Source: Pseudomonas donghuensis (lineage in GTDB: Bacteria; Pseudomonadota; Gammaproteobacteria; Pseudomonadales; Pseudomonadaceae). From it: a stretch of 33,966 nt of DNA. The stretch lies in the NCBI RefSeq assembly GCF_000259195.1, contig NZ_JH650762.1, positions 30,601 to 64,566 of the forward strand, written 5' to 3'. Of this stretch, positions 8,660 to 16,109 are shown piece by piece. A program made the position numbers and the translations under genes. Each line of letters begins with the position of its first letter. Within the stretch, counting starts at the first letter, position 1. The notes below the pieces were generated by a model, which made no database searches, was not told the origin of the DNA, and saw only the letters and a list, made by a program, of their open reading frames with translations.

Positions 8660-9274
8660 ATGAGCCGTCGCCTTGTTCTGTGCCTGCTGCTGACCCTCAG
8701 CACCTGGGCCGGTGCCGCTGAACGCTGGCATCTGGCCCAGGACGAAGACGGTATCAAGGTCTACCTCAGCGAGGTGCCAGGTTCGCAATACCAGCAGTTT
8801 CGCGGCGTAGCCCTGATCAAAGCCAGCGTGCGCACCCTGAGCGATTTGCAGGAAAACCTGCGGGTCGCCTGCAAATGGCTGTATGGCTGCGCCGACATGC
8901 GCCTGCTCAAGGTCGAGGGCGACCGCACCTGGGTCTACCTGACCACCGCCCTGCCCTGGCCGGCCAGCACCCGCGACATGGTGATCCTGGTGCACAGCGA
9001 GCGCCGCGACGACGGTAGCCTGGTGCGTCACCTCAAGGCGGTGCCCGGCATGGTCAAGCATGTGCCGGGGCAGATCCGCGTGCGCCAGCTCAAGGGGCTC
9101 TGGACCCTGGTGCCCAAAGGCGAACACCTCACCGAAGTGACCTATGAACTGCAGGCCGATCCGGCCGGGGACATCCCCTCGTGGCTGGCCAACCAGTTCG
9201 TCCTCGATGCGCCGACCATCTCCTTGCGCACCTTGCGTGCAGTGGCCGAGCGCCAGGGCGGCGCAACGCCCTGA
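8660..9274 (+). CDS. START domain-containing exported protein
   Basis: A protein of 204 residues with an N-terminal signal sequence (MSRRLVLCLLLTLSTWAGA) followed by a single START/SRPBCC lipid-binding fold. Recognisable parts are WHLAQDEDGIKVYLSEVPGS at the first strands, WVYLTTALPWPASTRDMVILV in the middle and WLANQFVLDAPTISLRTLRAV as the long C-terminal helix that closes the cavity. The ligand is unknown. It follows the monooxygenase on the same strand after 48 bp, so it could share the transcript, but nothing in its sequence ties it to sulfur metabolism. Confidence 0.82.
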   Translation: MSRRLVLCLLLTLSTWAGAAERWHLAQDEDGIKVYLSEVPGSQYQQFRGVALIKASVRTLSDLQENLRVACKWLYGCADMRLLKVEGDRTWVYLTTALPWPASTRDMVILVHSERRDDGSLVRHLKAVPGMVKHVPGQIRVRQLKGLWTLVPKGEHLTEVTYELQADPAGDIPSWLANQFVLDAPTISLRTLRAVAERQGGATP

Positions 9275-9348
9275 GCAGGCCTGCAGGGGGCGCACCAGGC
9301 CCTGCGCGGACAGGACCGGGGAGATTTTGCGGGTTGTTTGCGGGCCTC

Positions 9349-9403
9349 ATCGCGGGTCAAGCCCGCTCCCACAGATTTTGTGGGAGCGGGCTTGACCCGC
9401 GAT
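9349..9403. repeat. Perfect REP hairpin between convergent genes
   Basis: Arms at 9349-9373 and 9379-9403 are perfect inverses over 25 bp around a 5-nt loop (GATTT). The element lies between the ends of the START gene (9274) and the permease gene (9412), only 8 bp from the latter's stop codon, and probably serves as a bidirectional transcription barrier. Confidence 0.92.
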
Positions 9404-9411
9404 CAGATGCT

Positions 9412-10830
9412 TCAGGACAGGGCTTTTTTCGCCGCCCGCACGTGCAACACCGCGCCCATCAAGGCCACGACAATCGCCGCCGCACCGGTGGAGAACACCA
9501 GCACCTGGTAGTCCGGCACAAAGGCCATGGTCACCAGGCAGCCGATGATGAACACGATCACCAGGTAGGTCAGCCACGGGAACAGCCACATTTTCAGGCG
9601 GATCGGCTTGCCTTCGGCTTCCAGCTTGCGGCGCATCTTCAGTTGCGAGAAGGCGATCACCAGGTACACCAGCAAGGCAATCATGCCGGTGGTGTTCATC
9701 AGCACATCGAGCACGTCTTTCGGGCGCAGGGTTTCGCTGAAGTTGATCAGCGCCACGAACACCGCCACCGAGCAGGAACCGATGATCGAGAACACCGGCA
9801 CGCCGGTACCGGCACGGGTGATCTTGAAGAACGACGGCGCATCGCCACGGGTCGACAGCGAGAACAGCATGCGCGACGCGGTGTAGTGCGCGGAGATCAG
9901 GCAGCTGCTCACCGAGGTCAGGACCACGAAGTTCATCACCAACTCGGCACCCGGGATGCCCAGCAGCTCCAGGGTCCGGCGGTACGAGCCATAGCCCGAG
10001 GTGCCCATCAGCGGGTCATTCCACGGCACCAGGGCGACGATCAGGAAGATCGAGCCGACGTAAAACAGGCACACCCGCCAGACCACCGAGTTGGTCGCCT
10101 TGACGATCTGCTCGGACGGGTTCTTCGACTCGGCGGCAGCGATGGTGACGATTTCCGCGCCGAGGAAGGCGAACATCACCCCGAGCATGGCGACGACCAC
10201 CGTCTCAATGCCATTGGGCATGAAACCTTGCGCGGTGAGGTTGCTCAGGCCATGGACCTCGCCTGTGGGCCAGAGGTTGACCACCGCCAACCCGCACACC
10301 ACAAGGAAACAGATGATCGCCACGACCTTTATCAAGGCGAACCAGAACTCGAACTCGCCGTAGTGCTTGACGTTGAAGAAGTTGACGCTGATCAGCACCA
10401 GGGTGGTGGCCAGGACGAAGACGTTGACGCTGACCGAGGGGAACCAGCCGTGCAGGATCTTGCCGGCGACGTAGGCTTCCCAGGCCATCAAAATGACCCA
10501 GAACCACCAGTACAACCAGCCGATGGTGAAGCCCGCCCAGCGGCCGATGGCGCGCTCGGCATAGGTGGAGAACGAGCCGGTGTCGGGCGACGAAGTCGCC
10601 ATTTCACCGAGCATGCGCATGATCAGCACCACCAGGATGCCGCCAGCCAGGTAGGCCAGAATGGCCGCGGGGCCGGCGCTGTGAATCACACTGCCGGAGC
10701 CGACGAACAATGCGCCGCCGATGACCCCGGCGATCGACATCATGGTCAGGTGGCGAGACTTGAGCGAAGCGCTGAGCTTGCTCTCGTGCTCCACCTTCGC
10801 TGTGGAAGTGGAAGTGGATGTTGCGTCCAT
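9412..10830 (-). CDS. APC superfamily amino acid permease (GABA-permease-like)
   Basis: Inner-membrane amino-acid/proton symporter of 472 residues with about 12 hydrophobic segments. The hallmark first segment is LTMMSIAGVIGGALFVGSGSVIHSAGPAAILAYLAGG, followed by LGEMATSSPDTGSFSTYAERAIGRWAGFTIGWLYW, the signature of the amino-acid transporter family that includes GabP, AroP and ProY. The segment FLGAEIVTIAAAESKNPSEQIVKATNSVVWRV also matches GABA-permease-like members. The N-terminal tail is rich in Thr/Ser (TSTSTSTAK). It is divergent from a MocR-type regulator at 11277, which makes an amino acid or GABA-like compound a reasonable substrate. The exact substrate cannot be read from sequence. 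Confidence 0.9.
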   Translation of the reverse strand: MDATSTSTSTAKVEHESKLSASLKSRHLTMMSIAGVIGGALFVGSGSVIHSAGPAAILAYLAGGILVVLIMRMLGEMATSSPDTGSFSTYAERAIGRWAGFTIGWLYWWFWVILMAWEAYVAGKILHGWFPSVSVNVFVLATTLVLISVNFFNVKHYGEFEFWFALIKVVAIICFLVVCGLAVVNLWPTGEVHGLSNLTAQGFMPNGIETVVVAMLGVMFAFLGAEIVTIAAAESKNPSEQIVKATNSVVWRVCLFYVGSIFLIVALVPWNDPLMGTSGYGSYRRTLELLGIPGAELVMNFVVLTSVSSCLISAHYTASRMLFSLSTRGDAPSFFKITRAGTGVPVFSIIGSCSVAVFVALINFSETLRPKDVLDVLMNTTGMIALLVYLVIAFSQLKMRRKLEAEGKPIRLKMWLFPWLTYLVIVFIIGCLVTMAFVPDYQVLVFSTGAAAIVVALMGAVLHVRAAKKALS

Positions 10831-11276
10831 CAGTAGCTACCTCGTGTTCTTTTTATGCAAGGAAACTCGTGGGACCGCCTGCTACAGCGGTCTCACCCAT
10901 TCAAACGTGTGAAAGTGCGGGCAGCCGACATCGCCCGGCCCAGTTGACCGGGTCGGCGACGGTGCTCACGGGGCCAGCGGAGTGCCTCTGGTCGGATTGA
11001 ACGGTGCAATGGCGCGATGGCGGATCAGTGCCATCTGTGCGCAAGGAGCGGTTGGGCGGCGCCCAAGGGTGAAAGCATCAGTGTCATTGTGATTATTCAT
11101 ACTGCTTCAACGTGCTTTAGCTAGCGGTAACAGACCCCTAATGTAAAAATGTCCGACACATAGAGCCATGCACAGCGCGATGAAAAATCCACTGCACTGT
11201 ACAGGCCGCCGATGCAGTACACCGCGATTTCCTGCAGGCGCCCGGCGTTACGCACACCTGAAGGCACAGCTTCCCC
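10831..11276. other. Divergent promoter region between permease and MocR genes
   Basis: This 446-bp stretch holds no convincing gene. Near the regulator start there is an 8-bp palindrome, CTGTACAG (about 11196-11203), followed shortly by a related GCAGTACA. Such half-sites could be operators for the adjacent regulator, but this is a guess. Confidence 0.4.
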
Positions 11277-12698
11277 ATGCTTGAATTACGAGCCGACGCA
11301 TCGCCCCCGCTGGTCAACCAGATCATCAACGGGCTGCGTGAGTTGATCGAGAACCAGACCCTCAAACCCGGTGCCAAGGTACCGTCGATCCGCGCCTTCG
11401 CCGCCACCTACTCGGTCAGCACCTTCACCGTGGTCGAGGCCTACGACCGCCTGGTCGCCCAGGGTTTGCTGGTCAGCCGTGGCAATGCCGGGTTCTTCGT
11501 CAACCGTGCGGCCGTGGAGCTGATCGAAAACCAGACCAAGGAACTGGCGCCGGGCAAGCCGGAATTCAACTCCGAGTGGTACCTGCAGCAGATCTTCGAA
11601 AGCCGTCAGCTTGAGTTCAAGCCCGGTTGCGGCTGGCTGCCCAATGACTGGATGTTCGAAGACGGCCTGCGCCGGGGCATGCGCCAGGTCGCCAGCAGCG
11701 TGCTGGAACTGAGCGGTTACGGCGACCCCATGGGCCTGCTGGAGCTGCGCACCCTGACCGCGCAGAACCTGCAGCAGGACCTGCGCATCGTCGCCAACCC
11801 CAACCAGCTGATGCTCACCCACGGCGCCAGCCAGGCCCTGGACCTGGCCGTGCGCACCCTGGTGCGCCCCGGTGACGTGGTGCTGGTGGACGACCCCGGC
11901 TACCCCAACCTGATGAGCATCCTGCGCTTTCAGGGCGCCACCTTGCTGGGCGTACCGCGCACCCCGAATGGCTACGACCTCGACCACCTGGAGCGCCTGC
12001 TTGAACACCACCGCCCGACGGTGTTTTTCACCCAGCCGCACCTGCACAGCCCGACCGCCTCGCGCACGCCGCTGGCGCAATTGCACCGCCTGCTGCAACT
12101 GGCGGCGCGCCACGGCTTTCGCCTGGTGGAGAACAACCTCTACGCCGACATGATCAACGAGCCGCTGCCGTGCCTGACCAGCCTCGATCATTTGCAGCAG
12201 GTGGTGTACGTCGGCAGCTACTCGAAGAGCATCTCGCCGAACGTGCGGGTCGGCTTCATGCTGGCCAGCCCGGCATTGATGCAGCAACTGCTGCAACTGA
12301 AAATGCGCTCCGGCCTGACCACCTCGCAGGTGATGGAACGGGTGGTGTACGCCGCCATCACCGATGGGCGCTGGCGCAAGCACCTCAAGCGCCTGCGCCA
12401 GCGCCTGGCCGAGGCGCAGCAGCAGGTCAGCGAACACCTCACCCGGCTGGGTTTCGAGCGTTTTATCGAAGGTGACGAAGGCATGTACCTGTGGACCCGC
12501 CACCCGGCCATCGCCGACAGCGCGGCGCTGGTCGATGACGCGCTGGCGCAAGGCATCATGCTCGGCCCTGGGCAGTTGTTCATGGTCGACTCACAGGCGA
12601 CCGGGTGGATGCGCTTCAACGTCGCGTTCAGTACCGAGGCGGCGTTGTGGGAGAAGCTGGAGAAGTTGCTGGTCAAGCATGGGCGGCGGGGGCAATAG
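11277..12698 (+). CDS. MocR-family transcriptional regulator (GntR-aminotransferase fusion)
   Basis: A protein of 473 residues that joins a GntR winged helix (residues about 8-75: VNQIINGLRELIENQTLKPGAKVPSIRAFAATYSVSTFTVVEAYDRLVAQGLL) to a fold-type I aminotransferase-like domain (about 110-470). PLP-site features are visible: YGDPMGLLELR, LTHGASQALDL, VDDPGYPN, and SYSKSISPNVRVGF, where K317 should form the Schiff base. At the segment that usually reads E-D-D-x-Y and contacts the pyridine nitrogen, this protein reads ENNLY (285-289), with Asn in place of both Asp. It most likely controls the divergent permease gene. The start ATG at 11277 has only a weak upstream purine stretch. Confidence 0.9.
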   Translation: MLELRADASPPLVNQIINGLRELIENQTLKPGAKVPSIRAFAATYSVSTFTVVEAYDRLVAQGLLVSRGNAGFFVNRAAVELIENQTKELAPGKPEFNSEWYLQQIFESRQLEFKPGCGWLPNDWMFEDGLRRGMRQVASSVLELSGYGDPMGLLELRTLTAQNLQQDLRIVANPNQLMLTHGASQALDLAVRTLVRPGDVVLVDDPGYPNLMSILRFQGATLLGVPRTPNGYDLDHLERLLEHHRPTVFFTQPHLHSPTASRTPLAQLHRLLQLAARHGFRLVENNLYADMINEPLPCLTSLDHLQQVVYVGSYSKSISPNVRVGFMLASPALMQQLLQLKMRSGLTTSQVMERVVYAAITDGRWRKHLKRLRQRLAEAQQQVSEHLTRLGFERFIEGDEGMYLWTRHPAIADSAALVDDALAQGIMLGPGQLFMVDSQATGWMRFNVAFSTEAALWEKLEKLLVKHGRRGQ

Positions 12699-12705
12699 CG
12701 CCTGC

Positions 12706-13045
12706 GACCGCTTTGCGCTCGATCGCTGGCAAGTCCAGCTCCCACAAGTACGACGGCGCCCTCTCGGTTGATGCATGACCTGTGGGAGCTGGGCCAGTAC
12801 AGCCTGCACATTTGGTGTTGCCTGAATTACGACCGCTGCGCGCTCGATCGCTGGCAAGTCCAGCTCCCACCAGTACGCCAGCGCCCTCTCGGTTGACACA
12901 TGACCTGTGGGAGCTGGCTTGCCAGCGATGAGGCCAGTACAGCCAGCGCATTCAGCGTTGCCTGAATCCCGCTCCCACAACTTCCAAGATTGGCATACGA
13001 CCTGTGGGAGCGGGCTTGACCCGCGATGAGGCCGGTACAGCCAGC
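12706..13045. repeat. Tandem array of three REP-type units
   Basis: Units begin near 12706 and 12831 (period 125 bp), with a more divergent third unit at about 12956-13045. The first two share GACCGCT..GCGCTCGATCGCTGGCAAG, CCCTCTCGGTTGA and CCTGTGGGAGCTGG. The third carries the standard CTGTGGGAGCGGGCTTGACC core and a GAGGCCGGTACAGCCAGCC tail also seen in unit two. Each unit holds facing TGGGAGC and GCTCCCA arms, so it can fold. It fills the 373-bp gap between the MocR gene and the Cys-rich gene. Confidence 0.85.
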
Positions 13046-13071
13046 CAAAATCCCAGCCTATTCAACCACCC

Positions 13072-13404
13072 TCACCGCCGCCGATAACTCTTTTTGCCAC
13101 TGGGCGTCAGGCAGTAAACCCCACCCCGCGGCCCGGTACAAAACGACCCGGAGCCACAACCACAGCCCTCGCTCGCCCCGCGCAGCGGCTGCAGCGAAGG
13201 CCGCGCGGCGCTGCCGCCCATGTACGCGGTACAGCTCTTCTTCGAACCGCTGATCGACCCGTCATTGCACAAAAACAGGTCGCCATCACAGCCGGCAATC
13301 CCACCCTTGCGCCCGGAACACGGCGTATTGGCCGCCAACGCCGTGGACGCCGCCAACACCAGTACCAGGGCCAACCCCAACCGCCCGGAAATAGAACGCG
13401 CCAC
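13072..13404 (-). CDS. Small Cys-rich exported protein of unknown function
   Basis: A protein of 110 residues with a clear signal peptide ([17 protein letters not shown]) and a mature part holding eight cysteines, in [42 protein letters not shown] and [17 protein letters not shown]. The spacing suggests four disulfides in a compact periplasmic or secreted domain. The end is strongly basic. I do not recognise a characterised family. It stands alone on the minus strand between the REP array and the ANR-box promoter region. Confidence 0.75.
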   Translation of the reverse strand: MARSISGRLGLALVLVLAASTALAANTPCSGRKGGIAGCDGDLFLCNDGSISGSKKSCTAYMGGSAARPSLQPLRGASEGCGCGSGSFCTGPRGGVYCLTPSGKKSYRRR

Positions 13405-13546
13405 AGCACCGCCTCCGCAGAAAGTGGCCGAATGCTATCAGTCTTGCCTTGGCGCAGCAAAGCACCGGCGACGGGTGCCCTGCACCTTCGCCGAGGGCGT
13501 AATGAGTAACGTTCTTGACCAAGCCTGTCGTTAACTCCCCAACCAG

Positions 13547-13560
13547 TTGATCTGCATCAA
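13547..13560 (+). promoter_or_regulatory. ANR/DNR (FNR-type) box
   Basis: TTGATCTGCATCAA is a perfect match to the TTGAT-N4-ATCAA consensus. It is centred 93 bp upstream of the flavoprotein start at 13647, which would place a class II transcription start near 13595. A second palindrome, TTAACCGGTTAA, follows at about 13564-13575. Confidence 0.8.
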
Positions 13561-13646
13561 CATTTAACCGGTTAACCAGAACGTTCATCCCTACCCTGCC
13601 CGCTGAAGGCTGAGAATGTCTCCAGGATTCACAGTGGAGAGCCAAG

Positions 13647-14984
13647 TTGAAGCGCATCAAGATAGCGTTGTGGTCGTTGTTCATAGGGTTAACCGTGCTA
13701 TGGGCGCTGGCAGATACCTTCCTGCCGACCCCACTGAGCTATTTCTCGCTGCGTACTGTACTGGTGCAATACACCGGCGTGATCGCGATAGCGGCCATGA
13801 GCGTGGCAATAATGCTCGCCGTGCGCCCGCGCCGTCCGGAGCCCCTGCTTGGCGGGCTGGACAAGATGTATCGCCTGCACAAATGGCTCGGCATCAGCGC
13901 CCTGGTGTTCGGTAGCGTGCACTGGGTCTGGGCCAAGGGCACCAAGTGGGCCGTCGGCTGGGGCTGGCTGACCAAGCCGGCCAAGGGCGGCGGTGTGGCG
14001 CCAGAACTGGGCGCAATCGAGCAGGCGCTGCGCAGCCAGCGCGGCCTGGCCGAAACCCTTGGGGAATGGACGTTCTACGTCATCGGGGTGCTGATCATAC
14101 TGGCCCTGATCAAGCGTTTCCCGTACCACTGGTTTGCCAAGACCCACACTGTTCTGGCGGCACTCTATCTGGTGCTGGTGTTCCACACCGTGGTGCTGCT
14201 CAAGTTCGAGTACTGGCTGCAACCTATCGGCATCGTTACCGCCCTGCTGCTGATCGGCGGCACGCTGGCGGCGTTGCAGGCGTTGTTCAAGCGCATCGGC
14301 AAGCAGCGCAAGGTCCAGGGCCAAATCCGGACCCTGATCCACTACCCAGAGGCGAACCTGCTGGAAACCCATATCGCCCTGCAAGGGGGCTGGCCCGGGC
14401 ACCAGGCCGGACAGTTCGCCTTCGTGACCTCATCGGAGTCCGAGGGGCCGCACCCTTACACCATCGCCTCTGCCTGGGAACCGCAGGCCGCGCAGCTGCG
14501 CTTTATCACCAAAGGGCTGGGCGATCACACCCGCCGACTGCCAACGCGCCTGAAAGAAGGCGACCGAGTGACGATAGAAGGCCCTTACGGTTGCTTCACC
14601 TTCGAAGACCAAAAACCGCGGCAGATCTGGATCGGTGCCGGCATTGGCATCACACCCTTTGTGGCCCGGTTAAAGCAGCTGGCGCTGGAGCCTGACCGGC
14701 AACACCGTATTGACCTGTTTCATCCCTGCAGCGTGTATTCGCCCGACGTCATCGATAACTTGCGGGCCGACGTGGCGGCTGCGGGCGTGCGCTTGCACCT
14801 ATTGGTGTCAGGCCAGGATGGCCGGCTGAGCGGCGAACGCCTGCGCAAGGAAATTGCCGATTGGCAGGAAGCGAGTATCTGGTACTGCGGGCCAGCGGAC
14901 CTGGGGCAGTCCCTGCGCGAAGACCTGGTGGCCCATGGGCTGAAGCCGAACGACTTCCATCAAGAGCTGTTCCAGATGCGCTGA
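13647..14984 (+). CDS. Ferric-reductase-like membrane flavoprotein (NOX/FRE-type oxidoreductase)
   Basis: Membrane flavocytochrome-like electron-transfer protein of 445 residues. The N-terminal half (about 1-215) has six hydrophobic segments with histidines in YRLHKWLGISALVFGSVHWVW and KTHTVLAALYLVLVFHTVV, the usual bis-haem ligand arrangement of ferric reductase-like domains. The C-terminal half is a ferredoxin-reductase module: GPHPYTIASAWE (FAD site), IEGPYGCF, IWIGAGIGITPFVARLKQL (NAD(P)H pyrophosphate site) and IWYCGPADLGQSLREDL. The start is TTG with GGAGAG upstream. The perfect ANR box suggests induction at low oxygen. The acceptor (ferric iron, oxygen or another) is not known. Confidence 0.88.
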   Translation: MKRIKIALWSLFIGLTVLWALADTFLPTPLSYFSLRTVLVQYTGVIAIAAMSVAIMLAVRPRRPEPLLGGLDKMYRLHKWLGISALVFGSVHWVWAKGTKWAVGWGWLTKPAKGGGVAPELGAIEQALRSQRGLAETLGEWTFYVIGVLIILALIKRFPYHWFAKTHTVLAALYLVLVFHTVVLLKFEYWLQPIGIVTALLLIGGTLAALQALFKRIGKQRKVQGQIRTLIHYPEANLLETHIALQGGWPGHQAGQFAFVTSSESEGPHPYTIASAWEPQAAQLRFITKGLGDHTRRLPTRLKEGDRVTIEGPYGCFTFEDQKPRQIWIGAGIGITPFVARLKQLALEPDRQHRIDLFHPCSVYSPDVIDNLRADVAAAGVRLHLLVSGQDGRLSGERLRKEIADWQEASIWYCGPADLGQSLREDLVAHGLKPNDFHQELFQMR

Positions 14985-15002
14985 CGATCAGAGCAAGTGG
15001 CG

Positions 15003-15132
15003 CGCCAGCAGCCCGGGCTGCTGCCGCCACCAGCATCGCCACCCCGGACAGGGTCAACACCACCCGGCGGAAGGTCACCTCGCTGATACCGATGTACACC
15101 CGCGTACCGGTCAGCGTCGGCAGCAGCATCGC
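15003..15132 (-). pseudogene. TauE/SafE (TSUP) transporter remnant
   Basis: The minus strand reads LPTLTGTRVYIGISEVTFRRVVLTLSGVAMLVAA, the pattern found at the extreme C-terminus of TauE/SafE membrane transporters (GtrlY...FRRvvL.lLlSGla). Everything upstream is missing: a REP element begins 8 bp away at 15140. Downstream the frame runs on antisense into the flavoprotein gene, so the native stop also seems lost. This looks like the last piece of a deleted gene. The match is from memory of the family. Confidence 0.5.
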
Positions 15133-15139
15133 CGAACCG

Positions 15140-15164
15140 TGTGGGAGCGGGCTTGCCCCGCGAT
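15140..15164. repeat. Single REP element
   Basis: One unpaired copy of the REP core (GTGGGAGCGGGCTTGCCCCG plus CGAT) sits at the boundary between a transporter remnant and the first accessory block. Confidence 0.85.
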
Positions 15165-15190
15165 GCGGCCAGCAAAACTTGCCGCGTCAT

Positions 15191-15634
15191 TCATTCGTTA
15201 CCACCGCCCGCCACACATCGATTCCGCATCTTGCGTATGACCACCACAGGTTTGCACATCTGGCGAAATCTTCGGCTGTTGATCACGAGCAGCGCCGACA
15301 GCGGAACCAATAGAGAAAAGACGGAAAACAGCTTATGAGGCGTTCTCTCGACAGTTGAAATCACGGCGAGAAGACAAGCCAATAGAAGCCCGACGATCAC
15401 CCAGACTCCCCATACCCGCCCCCGGATAAGGATGTAGCTGCCAAAGGAAAGCAAAAATGCGGCAGTCACTACCGAGCCGACAGCGTATTCATTTTCATAG
15501 GGGTGATTATGGAAAAAACTATACATTACACTCAAAGTGGCAAACGAGAAGGAAGCGGTGGTCAGCAAGATTACGGCTATCAGTCGCGGGAAATAGCGTC
15601 GTGTAAAGGTACGAACGCGGAAGAAGGGATTCAT
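15191..15634 (-). CDS. Small four-helix membrane protein, paralogue of 15687-16109
   Basis: A protein of 147 residues with four predicted membrane segments (around LIAVILLTTASFSFATLSVMY, AVGSVVTAAFLLSFGSYILI, VWVIVGLLLACLLAVI and LFSVFSLLVPLSALLVI) and basic ends. The C-terminus SALLVINSRRFRQMCKPVVVIRKMRNR closely matches that of the upstream neighbour (FALLTINSRRYRMMCKRLVVIRKQRKK), so the two arose by duplication. It is the last gene of a minus-strand set of three, 52 bp after its paralogue. Function is unknown; a tandem paralogous membrane pair behind a hydrophobic protein suggests immunity proteins. GC is lower than in the flanking core genes. Confidence 0.75.
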   Translation of the reverse strand: MNPFFRVRTFTRRYFPRLIAVILLTTASFSFATLSVMYSFFHNHPYENEYAVGSVVTAAFLLSFGSYILIRGRVWGVWVIVGLLLACLLAVISTVERTPHKLFSVFSLLVPLSALLVINSRRFRQMCKPVVVIRKMRNRCVAGGGNE

Positions 15635-15686
15635 TTAACATGCCCTTGGAGTATACGAGCCGAAACCGATGAAGCGAGTAGAACCT

Positions 15687-16109
15687 TCATCTTCGGACTC
15701 TCCACTTTTTACGTTGCTTACGTATCACCACCAGACGTTTGCACATCATCCGGTAACGGCGGCTGTTGATCGTGAGCAGGGCAAACAATGCGGTGATCAA
15801 CGACACTGCGAAAAACACACGGTTAGTCGATGCCCCGTATGTAGCAAACGTTGCCAGAAGGCTAGTCACGACAAGCGCAACTGTGGTCCAGACAGCGTTG
15901 ACAAAACCTCTCAGTAACAAGATGTGCGCTAGGAACAATACAAACGAAGCCCCAAGTACCGCCAGCATTACCTGTTCAACGTCATGCAGATAAACACCTA
16001 GAACATGCACCGACGCAAAAATCATCGAAAACAGTGCAAGAAAGAATCCGTTTGCAAAGCACGAAAAATATCGCTTCATCCGTTCGACGACTGCAGGAAC
16101 GAGCATCAT
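15687..16109 (-). CDS. Small four-helix membrane protein, possible immunity protein
   Basis: A protein of 140 residues with four hydrophobic segments (FFLALFSMIFASVHVLGVY, VMLAVLGASFVLFLAHILLL, VWTTVALVVTSLLATFA and VFFAVSLITALFALLTI) and a very basic tail (SRRYRMMCKRLVVIRKQRKKWRVRR). Its ATG overlaps the stop of the 302-residue gene by four bases (ATGA), so translation is coupled; the second Met (MLVPAVV) or MKRYFS could also be the start. It is paralogous to the next gene. No characterised family is recognised. Coupling to a protein with a hydrophobic core suits an immunity role, as inference only. Confidence 0.75.
   Translation of the reverse strand: MMLVPAVVERMKRYFSCFANGFFLALFSMIFASVHVLGVYLHDVEQVMLAVLGASFVLFLAHILLLRGFVNAVWTTVALVVTSLLATFATYGASTNRVFFAVSLITALFALLTINSRRYRMMCKRLVVIRKQRKKWRVRR

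Noticed and set aside
9181..10836. Open frame of 551 codons on the plus strand over the permease gene
   Set aside because: Rich in His/Gln/Asp without any motif, and exactly antisense to the APC permease.
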